From positions 186,001 through 250,000 of the forward strand of contig NZ_JAHDIU010000001.1 in assembly GCF_019891545.1 (NCBI RefSeq): DNA of 64,000 nt. The letters are read 5' to 3'. The DNA comes from Flavobacterium coralii (GTDB taxonomy: Bacteria > Bacteroidota > Bacteroidia > Flavobacteriales > Flavobacteriaceae). Within the stretch, counting starts at the first letter, position 1. The number at the start of each line of letters is the position of its first letter. Under the pieces are notes generated by a model that did not search any database, was not told the DNA's origin, and worked only from the letters and a program-made list of their open reading frames with translations. The translations under genes were made by a program, and so were the position numbers. This document shows, one piece after another, positions 8,239 to 16,533 of the stretch.

Positions 8239-8808
8239 TTAAAACTGAAGGTTTACTGTCAGTTCAAAGTCATCATAAATTACATTGTCACCAAGTCCGT
8301 CAAAAATACTGCCTGATTTATACTCAATACCATACTTAGTCCTGTCTACTTTAAAAGATGTGGTAGCAGAGTTCTTGTTTACAGTAAGGTCAAAAGTTAC
8401 AGGTTTGGTTATGCCTTTAATGGTTAGGTCGGCAGTTACGGTATAAACATTACCGCTTTTAGGCTTTACAGAAGTAAACACAAGGGTAGAAGTGCCATAT
8501 TTATCAGTACCGAAGAAATCGGCTGCTTTAAGGTGGCCTTCAAGTTTTTCTTTACCTTCACCGGCTTTAAGGTCGGTTACTTCAATAGAGTTCATGTTAA
8601 CGGTAAAGCTGCCGCCTGTAAGTTTGTTGTTTTTAAACTTAAGTACGCCATCTTTAAAGTCGATGGTACCACTGTGCTCTCCGGTAACTTTTTTACCTAC
8701 CCATTCGATTTCGCTTTTGGCAGTGTTGATTTTTTTGTCCTGAGCCGAAGCGGTTATAGTGCCAAGGGCAACTACCAGTGCAAGTGCAATTGATTTTAAG
8801 TTTTTCAT
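8239..8808 (-). CDS. YceI-family periplasmic protein
   Basis: A 189-residue exported protein with a signal peptide (MKNLKSIALALVVALGTITASAQ). It has the YceI lipocalin-like barrel, which in studied members binds isoprenoid lipids such as polyprenyl chains. Typical blocks are SEIEWVGKKVTGEHSGTIDF, HLKAADFF and VTADLTIKGITKPVTFDL. It is the last gene of a MarR-nitroreductase-YceI unit, a grouping common in flavobacteria. That context suggests a role in a quinone or redox stress response, but the exact ligand is unknown. Confidence 0.93.
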   Translation of the reverse strand: MKNLKSIALALVVALGTITASAQDKKINTAKSEIEWVGKKVTGEHSGTIDFKDGVLKFKNNKLTGGSFTVNMNSIEVTDLKAGEGKEKLEGHLKAADFFGTDKYGTSTLVFTSVKPKSGNVYTVTADLTIKGITKPVTFDLTVNKNSATTSFKVDRTKYGIEYKSGSIFDGLGDNVIYDDFELTVNLQF

Positions 8809-8843
8809 TGTTTTAACGTGTTAAAATTAATTTAGGTATTGAA

Positions 8844-9482
8844 TTAAATAGTGATAAATAGTTCTTGTTTGGGTTTCCTAACCTTTTTAAGGTTCTGGAA
8901 GTTATCTTCGCTGTGGCGGTACCCCACTGCAGCAATTACAGATGTGGTAAGTCCTTTTTCATTCAGGTTAAGGATCTCATCTATCTTCTCACCGTCAAAG
9001 CCTTCCATAGGGGTGCTGTCTATTTTAAGGACAGCTGCTGCATTAATAAGGTTAGATAGTGCTATATAGGCCTGTTTACCTGCCCATGATTCATTTTCCT
9101 TATCATTCCGGCTGTCAATAGAACCTTTAATCATGCCCTCAAAATCTTTCAGGCTTTCTTTTTCTACATTACGTGTCTCGCTTATATTGTCCATATAGTC
9201 CTCAACATGCTCATCGCCCAGGTTTTTCTCCACAGCAAATATGAACAGGTGAGAAGCATCTGTAAAAACGTTCTTATTATTACCCATGGCACCTTCGGCA
9301 AGTTTCTTTTTGGCTTCGTCACTTTCTACCACTATAACCTTGTATGGCTGTAACCCGGCAGAAGACACACTTAGCTGAACCGCTTCTTTTAGTGTTTCAA
9401 GGTCGTTATTACTTACTTTTTTAGAAGCGTCATATTTTTTTGTGGCATAGCGCCAGTTAAGGCTTTCAATAAAATCAGTCAT
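8844..9482 (-). CDS. NAD(P)H-dependent nitroreductase-family oxidoreductase
   Basis: FMN-dependent nitroreductase-like enzyme of 212 residues, similar to the NfsB/quinone reductase group. The N-terminal FMN-binding block is LNWRYATKKYDASKKV. SSAGLQPYKVIVVES marks the conserved Ser/Gln region (about 37-52), and VAAVGYRHSEDNF lies near the C-terminus. It reduces nitro-compounds or quinones in the cytoplasm. It sits 18 bases after the MarR regulator gene in the same operon, so it is probably induced by an electrophile sensed by that regulator. Confidence 0.92.
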   Translation of the reverse strand: MTDFIESLNWRYATKKYDASKKVSNNDLETLKEAVQLSVSSAGLQPYKVIVVESDEAKKKLAEGAMGNNKNVFTDASHLFIFAVEKNLGDEHVEDYMDNISETRNVEKESLKDFEGMIKGSIDSRNDKENESWAGKQAYIALSNLINAAAVLKIDSTPMEGFDGEKIDEILNLNEKGLTTSVIAAVGYRHSEDNFQNLKKVRKPKQELFITI

Positions 9483-9500
9483 AAATTTTTTTGGTTTTAA

Positions 9501-9953
9501 TTATCCCCTGTATTTTTCAAGGAGGTTATTTAATAAATGTAGTTCGTCAGTATCAAGATTAGCCGCATAGCTGTTTTCATGCGCTTCAACTTTAGGGTCA
9601 AGCTCTTTCAGCAGGGCAAGTCCTTTTTCCGTAATGGTAATATCCATTTTGCGCCTGTTGGCAGTACACACCTCACGTATTACAAGGTCTTTAAGCAACA
9701 GCTTATCAACCAGCCTTGTGGTATTGCTGGTCTTTGCAATCATACGTTCCTGTATTACACACATATTGGCAGGTTTGCCTTTTTGCCCGCGCAAAATGCG
9801 CAATACATTAAATTGCTCAGGAGAAAGGTCATAAGGCTTAAGCAGTTCATTAAAGCTTTCAGACAATATGTTTTGTGTGTATGTTATATTCAACAGCGTC
9901 TTTTTGCCTATTGGCATTTCCGTTGTTGATTTTATAGCATCTTCAATTTTCAT
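9501..9953 (-). CDS. MarR-family transcriptional regulator
   Basis: A 150-residue winged-helix regulator with the MarR layout: N-terminal dimer helices, DNA-binding core NVLRILRGQ... TSNTTRLVDKLLLKDLVIREV (about residues 50-100), wing CTANRRKMDITITEKG, and C-terminal dimer helix. It heads the nitroreductase/YceI operon and very likely represses it. Three overlapping or nearby TTTGTA-nn-TACAAA-type palindromes lie directly upstream. The single cysteine before the wing (REVCTANRR) could be an oxidant sensor, which is conjecture. Confidence 0.92.
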   Translation of the reverse strand: MKIEDAIKSTTEMPIGKKTLLNITYTQNILSESFNELLKPYDLSPEQFNVLRILRGQKGKPANMCVIQERMIAKTSNTTRLVDKLLLKDLVIREVCTANRRKMDITITEKGLALLKELDPKVEAHENSYAANLDTDELHLLNNLLEKYRG

Positions 9954-9961
9954 AATTGTAA

Positions 9962-10013
9962 ATACAAAATTTGTATGTACAAATGTAATGTATTTTATAG
10001 TTGTATATACAAA
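9962..10013 (-). promoter_or_regulatory. MarR operators over the operon promoter
   Basis: Palindromes are seen at 9962-9976 (ATACAAA-A-TTTGTAT), 9970-9983 (TTTGTA-TG-TACAAA) and 10001-10012 (TTGTATATACAA). On the minus strand TACATTTG (9980-9987) fits the -7 consensus. A TTTG at 10010-10013 lies 22 bases further upstream as a -33 box. The sites thus cover both promoter elements, which suits autorepression. Confidence 0.65.
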
Positions 10014-10092
10014 TGTATTGTTAAAAAATATTTAAAATTTTTTAGCGCTCATTTTTTGGTTAATTTTATCATGCAGAATATAAAACATAAAA

Positions 10093-10638
10093 ATGACGCA
10101 TTATATAAAAAGAGCAGCTTTGGTATTGTTGATGCTTGGCTTTGCTGCCTGCAAAGGCGAGGAGGGATCAGCTACTGAAGAACCAGCGCCAAAACCAATG
10201 AAGGTTTATAAGAAAAATGGCATAAGTGTAAAATCATATGACTACTCCGGGCTTGAGTATTTCCTGACTAAGGATAACGATACTACCTATGTAGTTAATT
10301 TCTGGGCAACGTGGTGTGTGCCCTGCGTAGAAGAGCTTCCGCATTTTGAAAAACTCAACGCAAAGTATAAAGATGATAAAGTAAAGGTAATACTGGTGAG
10401 CCTTGATATGCCTAAGATGGTTGAGAACAAGTTGTTGCCTTTTATTAAAGAAAACCAGCTTAAAAGTGAAGTGCTGTATCTGCGCGACCCGGATGCTAAC
10501 TCGTGGATACCCAAAGTAGATTCAACCTGGAGTGGTGCCATACCTGCCACACTAATTTATAACAGGGACACCCGCAGGTTTTTTGAAAAGTCTTTTAGCT
10601 ATGAAGAGCTTGAAAAAGAGGTAAGCCTTATCAAATAG
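10093..10638 (+). CDS. TlpA-like thioredoxin-fold lipoprotein
   Basis: A 181-residue envelope protein with a lipoprotein signal peptide (LMLGFAAC, lipidated Cys at about 20). It has a thioredoxin/TlpA domain from about residue 55. The redox motif is in NFWATWCVPCVEELPHF (CVPC at about 75-78), and the cis-proline region is GAIPATL. It probably acts as a periplasmic thiol-disulfide reductase or in cytochrome/oxidative repair. The next gene is another thioredoxin-fold protein, 34 bases away and co-directional, followed by a rhodanese, so a thiol-handling operon is likely. Confidence 0.9.
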   Translation: MTHYIKRAALVLLMLGFAACKGEEGSATEEPAPKPMKVYKKNGISVKSYDYSGLEYFLTKDNDTTYVVNFWATWCVPCVEELPHFEKLNAKYKDDKVKVILVSLDMPKMVENKLLPFIKENQLKSEVLYLRDPDANSWIPKVDSTWSGAIPATLIYNRDTRRFFEKSFSYEELEKEVSLIK

Positions 10639-10672
10639 TAAATCAGAAACAATTAATCATAAGTATATAAAA

Positions 10673-11284
10673 ATGAAAGCAGTAAAATTTTTAGGACTTT
10701 TTATAGCAGCAGGCCTGCTTGCAGCTTTTACCATTGCCAAACCTGCCGCAGGTTATAAGGTTGGCGATGTGGCTACCGATTTCAGCCTTAAAAACATTGA
10801 CGGTAAAAAAGTATCTTTAAAAGATATGAAAGACGCCAAAGGCTATATCGTGATTTTTACCTGTAACCATTGCCCTTATGCCCAGGCGTATGAAGACAGG
10901 ATTATAGCTCTTGACAAGAAATATAAAAAACTGGGTTACCCGGTAGTGGCTATTAACCCTAACAATCCTGCTAAGCAAAAAGACGACAGCTTTGAGAAAA
11001 TGCAGGAGCGTGCCAAAGAAAAGAAGTTTACATTTCCGTACCTATTGGATGAAGGGCAAAAAATATACCCTCAGTATGGCGCTACTAAAACGCCCCACGT
11101 TTACATTCTGCAAAAAACTACAAAAGGCAACGTGGTTAAATACATAGGTGCTATTGATGATAATTATGAAGATGCATCTGCTGTAAAGGTTAAGTATGCC
11201 GAAGATGCTGTTAATGCATTACTTAAAGGCAAAGAAGCCCCTGTAAAGGAAACAAAGGCCATTGGCTGCTCTATTAAAGCATAA
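10673..11284 (+). CDS. Exported peroxiredoxin-like thioredoxin-family protein
   Basis: A 203-residue protein with a signal peptide and an AhpC/TSA-redoxin fold (VGDVATDFSLKNIDGKKVSLKDMKDAKGY at the start of the domain, shown here in part). Its redox motif is CNHCPYAQAYEDR, a CxxC version seen in the thioredoxin-family group often annotated as thiol peroxidase-like. TKTPHVYIL is the cis-Pro region. It follows the TlpA-like lipoprotein and precedes the rhodanese by 14 bases. Its precise substrate is unknown. Confidence 0.88.
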   Translation: MKAVKFLGLFIAAGLLAAFTIAKPAAGYKVGDVATDFSLKNIDGKKVSLKDMKDAKGYIVIFTCNHCPYAQAYEDRIIALDKKYKKLGYPVVAINPNNPAKQKDDSFEKMQERAKEKKFTFPYLLDEGQKIYPQYGATKTPHVYILQKTTKGNVVKYIGAIDDNYEDASAVKVKYAEDAVNALLKGKEAPVKETKAIGCSIKA

Positions 11285-11298
11285 ATAAGAAATTTTAA

Positions 11299-11610
11299 AT
11301 GGATTTATCTCAAAACGAATGGTGGGAGCAGGCACAGCAGGATGAAAATGCCGTGATACTGGATGTGCGCACCGAAGACGAATGGAACCGTGGTATTATA
11401 CCCGGTGCAATTAATATTGATATTTATAAAGGGCAGGGCTTTATTTACCAGGTAGAAGAGCTTGATAAAGATAAGAACTATTATGTGTATTGTGCCGCAG
11501 GCGCGCGTAGCGGGCAGGCGTGCAACATAATGAACGAGCTTGGCTTTAAAAATACTTATAATCTTGCCGGTGGTATTTCCCGGTGGAGCGGGCCTGTAAC
11601 AATGCCCTGA
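11299..11610 (+). CDS. Rhodanese-like domain protein
   Basis: A single-domain rhodanese of 103 residues without a signal peptide. The active-site loop is CAAGARSGQA, with the persulfide-carrying Cys at about 68. The family start is VILDVRTEDEWNRGIIPGA. Single-domain rhodaneses carry sulfane sulfur or detoxify thiol compounds. It is the last gene of the three-gene thiol operon and is followed immediately by a large palindromic repeat that may end transcription. Confidence 0.9.
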   Translation: MDLSQNEWWEQAQQDENAVILDVRTEDEWNRGIIPGAINIDIYKGQGFIYQVEELDKDKNYYVYCAAGARSGQACNIMNELGFKNTYNLAGGISRWSGPVTMP

Positions 11611-11619
11611 TATAATAAA

Positions 11620-11757
11620 GAAAGGGGCTGTCTCAAGTGCTTTTATCAGCATTTTGTCATTCCGACGATAGGAGGAATCTTAAAGAAATCAATCATTTAA
11701 GATTCTTCACTCGCTATCGCTTAGTTCAGAATGACACTTTTGAGACAGCTCTTTTTT
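11620..11757. repeat. Dispersed palindromic repeat, copy 1
   Basis: A ~135-bp imperfect inverted repeat. Its outer arms are GGGCTGTCTCAA (left) and TTGAGACAGCTC (right). Its inner arms are GTCATTCCGACGATAGGAGG (left) and the partner containing GTTCAGAATGAC (right). A highly similar copy in the opposite orientation is at 42761-42899. It has no open reading frame. It lies directly after the rhodanese stop and ends in a T run, so it could act as a terminator. Confidence 0.85.
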
Positions 11758-11860
11758 GTTTATAGCTCTAAATAATTCTACAGAAACATCTCTCAACCAA
11801 TAATTAACATATTTTTAATCGGAAATTTTACATTTAATATTAAATAAATGTATTTGTTGC

Positions 11861-11868
11861 TATTTTTG
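11861..11868 (+). promoter_or_regulatory. Predicted -7 box for the Crp/Fnr regulator
   Basis: TATTTTTG fits TAnnTTTG and lies 15 bases before the ATG at 11883. No convincing -33 element is seen at the usual distance. Confidence 0.45.
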
Positions 11869-11882
11869 GTAAAAGCATTTTT

Positions 11883-12575
11883 ATGTCAGCCGATTTAAAA
11901 TTCTGGTACCTGAGAGACCATAAGCTTTTCAGGACACTCAGCTTTTCGCAGATAAAGCAGTTATGCATAATAACCGGCTATAAAAAGGCCGGCAAGGGCG
12001 ATATTATTTATTTTTCCTCTACAGATGTGCCCCGGATCTTTTTCCTGAAAAAAGGAAACATAAAAATTGTTTCGGTGGATAAGTCGGGTAAGGAAATGAT
12101 TAAAGATATTATCCAGAAAGGCGACCTTTTCGGGGAGCTTACCCTTGAAACAGACAGTGAGAGTTATGAATATGCACAGGCGCTTACCGATGAGATAATA
12201 ATTTGCAGCTTCCTGCTCTCGGATTTTGAGAACCTATTGCTGAAACACCCTGAACTTGCCCTGTCTTATACAAAATTTGTAGGGCTGCGTATGCTGAAAT
12301 GGAAAAATAATTACTCTAATCTTATCTCTAAAGATGCTAAGGCAAGGCTGCTGATGTTTATAAAAGACTGGGCAAAAAAAGAGGGCAGGGCCGAAGGGGA
12401 TAAAGTATATATAGAAAACTACCTTACCCAAAATGATATTGCCCAGATTATATGCACCTCAAGGCAGACAGCCACACAACTGCTTAATGAGCTGGAAGAA
12501 AAACAGTTTATTACTTATACCCGTAAGCAAATAATAATCAATGATTTTACCGCTTTTGAAAAAATGGCAGGTTAA
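11883..12575 (+). CDS. Crp/Fnr-family transcriptional regulator
   Basis: A 230-residue regulator with an N-terminal cyclic-nucleotide-binding beta-roll (about residues 20-140; GDLFGELTLETDSESYEYAQA). The C-terminal winged helix contains LTQNDIAQIICTSRQTATQLL (shown in part; about 180-200). There is no N-terminal cysteine cluster like that of Fnr, so it is not an obvious Fe-S oxygen sensor. The ligand is unknown. It stands 131 bases upstream of the DM13/YHS gene run on the same strand and may regulate it. Confidence 0.92.
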   Translation: MSADLKFWYLRDHKLFRTLSFSQIKQLCIITGYKKAGKGDIIYFSSTDVPRIFFLKKGNIKIVSVDKSGKEMIKDIIQKGDLFGELTLETDSESYEYAQALTDEIIICSFLLSDFENLLLKHPELALSYTKFVGLRMLKWKNNYSNLISKDAKARLLMFIKDWAKKEGRAEGDKVYIENYLTQNDIAQIICTSRQTATQLLNELEEKQFITYTRKQIIINDFTAFEKMAG

Positions 12576-12660
12576 TGATTGTGTCCATGCATTCTGCTTT
12601 ACTGTACATTAAAATCAATTTTACTGACTTTTTTATACCGGATGTAAAGTAGCCGACAAA

Positions 12661-12687
12661 TTGCTGTTTGCCGATGAAATAGCTTTG
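12661..12687 (+). promoter_or_regulatory. Predicted promoter of the DM13 gene run
   Basis: TAGCTTTG at 12680-12687 matches the -7 consensus. TTG at 12661-12663 could be a -33 core with a rather short spacing of 16. The DM13 start is 20 bases downstream. Confidence 0.45.
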
Positions 12688-12706
12688 TATCATTAAACCG
12701 GATGAT

Positions 12707-13126
12707 ATGAAAAAAGCTGTTTTTTTATTTGCATGTATATTCACCCTCATATCATGTGAAGAAGAGGGCGAACTCACAGGGTCGCTTCCACCCGTTGCAA
12801 TAGATGAAACTGCCACTCCGTTGTTTGAAGGCAGCTTTGAACCCACTTCTGGTATTAATGCAACTGGTAAAGTGAAGATTTATCTTGAAAACGGCGCACA
12901 TAGGCTCGATTTTGAAGATTTAAACGTATCAAACGGCCCTGACCTTAAAGTGTACCTTTCTACGGCTGCTTATCCGCAACAGTTTGTAAACCTCGGTAAC
13001 TTTAATGCTAATAATGTTTATACCATCCCGCAGGCAGTAAATGTTTCAGATTATTCCCATGTGCTTATACACTGCCAGCAATACAACCACCTGTTTGCTT
13101 ATGCACCATTACAACCAATACAGTAA
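12707..13126 (+). CDS. DM13-domain lipoprotein
   Basis: A 139-residue lipoprotein (lipobox TLISC, Cys at about 17). The mature part is a DM13 domain: ATPLFEGSFEPTSGINATG, NGAHRLDFEDLNVSNGPDLKVYLS and NVSDYSHVLIHCQQYNHLF, with the conserved Cys near the C-terminus. DM13 domains are proposed redox or electron-transfer modules, mainly from comparative analysis. The gene ends 2 bases before the next one, so they are co-transcribed. Confidence 0.85.
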   Translation: MKKAVFLFACIFTLISCEEEGELTGSLPPVAIDETATPLFEGSFEPTSGINATGKVKIYLENGAHRLDFEDLNVSNGPDLKVYLSTAAYPQQFVNLGNFNANNVYTIPQAVNVSDYSHVLIHCQQYNHLFAYAPLQPIQ

Positions 13127-13128
13127 TT

Positions 13129-14022
13129 ATGAAACGCTTATTCCTGTTATTTGTTTTTATGGTTTTACAATCGGTAGCGGTTTTTGCTCAGGGTTGTAGT
13201 GATGCCGGTATCTGCTCTTTAGACAGTTACGTGCATGATAATGAAACGTTTAAAAATATTATTACGATAAGTCCGGGTTATGGCGTAGGAGATGCAGATG
13301 TAACTTATTTAACCGGAGCGTTGTCTTACACAAGGATTGTAAACCCGAAATGGACTTTAAACGGCAGGGTTACTTATTCTCAAGCTGATGGTAGTTTTGG
13401 TACCCGTGGGCAGTTTGGAGATGCTTTTGCAACCGCTGCTTACACATTTAAACAGAAAGAACTGAGCCGTTGGATAGTAAATTTTGGCGCTAAGTTTCCG
13501 TTTACACAGTCTAACCTCAAAATAAACGGATTCTCCTTACCGATGGACTATCAGGCAAGCCTCGGCACTTTTGATGCGCTTGCGGGGCTAAATTATGTAT
13601 ATGCTTCTTTAAGCCTTTCTGCTTCCGTGCAATACCCCGTAGTAAACATCAATAAAAACTCCTACATAGCTGAATTTTCAGGAACTGATGATTTTAATAC
13701 GACCAACCTTTTCGAACGTAAGCCTGATGCGCTGCTTAAAGCGGAATATAATTACAACACAGGCAGGTTTAATGTAAGGCCATCTGCATTATTTATTTAT
13801 CATTTGGGTGAAGATACCTATGAAGATATTTTCGGTAACAGACAGGATATATATGGTTCAGAGGGATTAACAGTAAACGGGGCTTTGGAACTTACATACA
13901 GTGCTGATAATAGAAACAGCATAGAGCTTTTGGCGGCTACACCTTTTGTGGTACGCGAAGAACGCCCTGACGGGCTTACAAGGGGTTTAGTACTAACCAT
14001 TTCTTATAACTATAAATTTTAA
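13129..14022 (+). CDS. Putative outer-membrane beta-barrel protein
   Basis: A 297-residue exported protein. It has a signal peptide ending near VFAQ. It also shows alternating hydrophobic strands, and its C-terminus is aromatic (TISYNYKF), as in outer-membrane barrels. The mature start has a short cysteine pair (GCSDAGIC). It sits between the DM13 and YHS genes with 2- and 5-base gaps, so it is part of the same operon. It could be a porin for the cargo of this cluster, which is not known. I do not recognise a named family. Confidence 0.65.
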   Translation: MKRLFLLFVFMVLQSVAVFAQGCSDAGICSLDSYVHDNETFKNIITISPGYGVGDADVTYLTGALSYTRIVNPKWTLNGRVTYSQADGSFGTRGQFGDAFATAAYTFKQKELSRWIVNFGAKFPFTQSNLKINGFSLPMDYQASLGTFDALAGLNYVYASLSLSASVQYPVVNINKNSYIAEFSGTDDFNTTNLFERKPDALLKAEYNYNTGRFNVRPSALFIYHLGEDTYEDIFGNRQDIYGSEGLTVNGALELTYSADNRNSIELLAATPFVVREERPDGLTRGLVLTISYNYKF

Positions 14023-14027
14023 AAAAC

Positions 14028-14462
14028 ATGAAAAAATTAATTGCACTAATGCTCCTGCTTGCAGCACTGCCGGTTGCAGCCCAACAAAAAGTAAATACCG
14101 ATAAGCACGGTATAGCGGTTTCAGGTTATGATGTTGTCGCTTATTTTACAGAAAATACAGCCCGCAAAGGCAATAAAGACATTTCTTTTGAACACGAAGG
14201 GGCGACCTATCTTTTTGCTACTGAAGCTAACCGCAAGCTGTTTAGAGAGAATCCTGAAAAGTACCTGCCACGTTTTGGCGGCTGGTGTGCCTATGGTATG
14301 TCCGAAGGGTATAAAGCATCTGTAGACCCGAAAGCCTTTACAGTATATAATGGCGTACTCTACCTAAATTACAGTCTTGGGGTAAGGGAAGAATGGCAAA
14401 AAAATAAAGATGCCCGTATTAAAAAAGCCGAAGCCAACTGGCCTGCGGTATCACAAGAATAA
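14028..14462 (+). CDS. YHS-domain exported protein (first of two)
   Basis: A 144-residue protein with a signal peptide (ending PVAAQ) and a YHS-type domain: GIAVSGYDVVAYFTENTARK, then FGGWCAYGMSEG (Cys at about 88). YHS domains are found with metal-handling proteins and are thought to bind metals or act in redox chemistry. The next gene is a paralogue 26 bases downstream. Regulation is probably shared with the DM13 gene. Confidence 0.88.
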   Translation: MKKLIALMLLLAALPVAAQQKVNTDKHGIAVSGYDVVAYFTENTARKGNKDISFEHEGATYLFATEANRKLFRENPEKYLPRFGGWCAYGMSEGYKASVDPKAFTVYNGVLYLNYSLGVREEWQKNKDARIKKAEANWPAVSQE

Positions 14463-14488
14463 TTCTCACACTTTAAACTATTTATAAA

Positions 14489-14947
14489 ATGAAAAAGTAT
14501 ATTTTTTTAATCGTGGCATTTTTATGTGCCTGTGCTGCCGAAGCACAAAACAAGGATGTTAAGCATTATAACCTGGAAAACAAATTAGCCATACAGGGCT
14601 ATGACCCGGTTGCATATTTTACTGCGGGCAAAGCTGTAAAAGGTAAAAAAGAAATTACCGTTACACACAATGGCGTTTTTTATTATTTTTCATCTAAAGC
14701 TAATAAAGATGCATTTGTAAAGAACCCTGCTCAATATGAGCCACAATATGGAGGGTGGTGTGCCTATGCTATGGGCAGCAACGGCGAAAAGGTAGAAATA
14801 GACCCGGAGACCTTTAAAATAATTGATGGCAAGCTGTACCTGTTTTACAATGCCTACTTTAATAACACACTGAAAAGATGGAATAAGGACGAGAAGAACC
14901 TGAAAAAAAAGGCAGATGCTAACTGGAAAAAAATCACCGATAACTAA
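14489..14947 (+). CDS. YHS-domain exported protein (second of two)
   Basis: A 152-residue paralogue of the preceding gene with the same layout: signal peptide, LAIQGYDPVAYFTAGKAVKG, and YGGWCAYAMGSNGEKVEIDP with a conserved Cys. Both end in a KxxADANW-like tail (KADANWKKI here, KAEANWPAV in the first). The tandem arrangement points to a duplication. The DoxX gene begins 8 bases later. Confidence 0.88.
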   Translation: MKKYIFLIVAFLCACAAEAQNKDVKHYNLENKLAIQGYDPVAYFTAGKAVKGKKEITVTHNGVFYYFSSKANKDAFVKNPAQYEPQYGGWCAYAMGSNGEKVEIDPETFKIIDGKLYLFYNAYFNNTLKRWNKDEKNLKKKADANWKKITDN

Positions 14948-14955
14948 CCTGCACC

Positions 14956-15342
14956 ATGAAAAATATCTTTATTTGGGTATTAAGGCTTACAGCAGCCATA
15001 ATACTATTGCAAACCCTTTTCTTTAAATTTAGCGGTGCACCCGAAAGTATCTACATTTTCAGTACGCTTGGTGCAGAGCCTTTCGGCAGGATAGCCTCGG
15101 GTATTATAGAACTTATAGCTGCTATTTTAATTTTAATACCAAGATATACCCTTTTTGGTGCACTTGCCGGGGCAGGAACTATGGCAGGGGCAATAATGGC
15201 ACATTTATTTATCCTTGGAATATCGGTGCAGGGTGACGGCGGAGAGCTGTTTGCGCTGGCGCTTATAACTTTCTTTTGCTGTGCTGTGCTGGTTTACGTA
15301 AATAAGAATAAATTACTCACTATCTTTAAAATAAAAAAATAA
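14956..15342 (+). CDS. DoxX-family membrane protein
   Basis: A 128-residue inner-membrane protein with four hydrophobic segments. DoxX features are LLQTLFFKFSGAPESIYIF at the N-terminus and the ASGIIELIAAILILIPR segment. DoxX proteins are linked to quinone or thiosulfate oxidation and oxidative stress, but most are uncharacterised. It lies within a tight gene run: 8 bases after the YHS gene and 2 bases before DinB. Confidence 0.88.
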   Translation: MKNIFIWVLRLTAAIILLQTLFFKFSGAPESIYIFSTLGAEPFGRIASGIIELIAAILILIPRYTLFGALAGAGTMAGAIMAHLFILGISVQGDGGELFALALITFFCCAVLVYVNKNKLLTIFKIKK

Positions 15343-15344
15343 GT

Positions 15345-15833
15345 ATGCTTTTCCAGTCTGTTACACACAATCTTTCGCAACTTTCGGTGCTCCTGCAGCA
15401 AATGACCGATGAATTTTATACTATGCCCGTAACAGAATTAGGAGGGGCATCTGTAGGCGAACACATAAGGCATATTATAGAACTATATGAATGCCTGCTG
15501 AGCCGCTATGATGAAGGTGTAGTAAATTATGACGACCGTAAACGCGATAAAACCCTGCAAAGTAGTAAAACAGCTGCATCAGATCGTATCGATGTTGTAT
15601 CAGTCGCTTTATTAAAACAGAATAAAAAGCTGATACTCCGGCAAATGGTTGGCGGCAGCATTATGGAGTTTGAAAGTAATTATTACAGGGAACTCCTGTA
15701 TAATTTTGATCATACCATACACCATCAGGCATTAATAAAGGTAGCACTGATCAATATTAAAGATATTGCGATATCAGAAGATTTTGGTGTGGCTCCTTCA
15801 ACTTTAGAATACAGGAAAAATGTGCACGGTTAG
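15345..15833 (+). CDS. DinB-like helical-bundle protein
   Basis: A 162-residue protein of the DinB/YfiT metal-dependent four-helix superfamily. The histidines that would form the metal site appear in SVGEHIRHIIE and FDHTIHHQALIK. Members include thiol transferases and unknown stress proteins. It overlaps the downstream NRDE gene by 14 bases in a different frame, which suggests coupled translation. Confidence 0.83.
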   Translation: MLFQSVTHNLSQLSVLLQQMTDEFYTMPVTELGGASVGEHIRHIIELYECLLSRYDEGVVNYDDRKRDKTLQSSKTAASDRIDVVSVALLKQNKKLILRQMVGGSIMEFESNYYRELLYNFDHTIHHQALIKVALINIKDIAISEDFGVAPSTLEYRKNVHG

Positions 15834-16530
15834 TTTTGTAAGGGCAAATAGTAAAGTAATCATTACTTCTAACCGCGATGAAAGGCGGGAGCGCCAGCCG
15901 TTGTTAATGCCACAAAGCGCACTTATAAATAACAAAAAAATATTTTTCCCGAAAGACCCTCAGTCAGGAGGCACATGGTATGCAATTGATGAGTTTGCCA
16001 ATGTAGTGGTGTTGCTCAACGGGGCAGCCGGTAAGCATGAGCTAAAGGCACAGTACCGCAAAAGCAGGGGGCTTATTGTTTTAGAGATTATAAGTAAACC
16101 CTCGCCATTTGCTTATTGGAAAATTTTAAACCTTACAGATATCGAGCCTTTCACCATTGTTTTGTATGAAAAAGGAGATTTATTTCAGCTGCGCTGGGAC
16201 GGACATATAAAAGAGGTCTATGTTCTAAATGCGGATAAAAGTTATATATGGTCATCGGCTACATTATATAATGATAAAGTAAGGCAGCAACGCGAAACAT
16301 GGTTTCACGAATTTCTTGCTTCGGTAAAAGATATTAGCCCGGCTTTGGTAAGGGATTTTCACCAATTTACCAATGCAGAGGATAAACGGAATGGACTTGT
16401 TATAAACCGCGCCGAAGGACCTGTTACGCTCAGTATAACACAGACTGTTATAGAAGCCAATAAAGTAGATTTTGAATATACAGACCTGATTGAAGATCAT
16501 AGTTATACCAAAACATTTATATCAGTTTAA
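15820..16530 (+). CDS. NRDE (TANGO2-like) family protein
   Basis: A 236-residue member of the NRDE family named after the SNRDE motif near the N-terminus (ITSNRDERRER, about residues 16-26). Cys2, exposed after Met removal (MCTVSF), is typical and suggests an Ntn-hydrolase-like site, although no reaction is proven for bacterial members. The human relative TANGO2 is linked to lipid or heme handling. It is co-transcribed with DinB, and the next start is 4 bases downstream. Confidence 0.85.
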   Translation: MCTVSFVRANSKVIITSNRDERRERQPLLMPQSALINNKKIFFPKDPQSGGTWYAIDEFANVVVLLNGAAGKHELKAQYRKSRGLIVLEIISKPSPFAYWKILNLTDIEPFTIVLYEKGDLFQLRWDGHIKEVYVLNADKSYIWSSATLYNDKVRQQRETWFHEFLASVKDISPALVRDFHQFTNAEDKRNGLVINRAEGPVTLSITQTVIEANKVDFEYTDLIEDHSYTKTFISV

Positions 16531-16533
16531 AAT

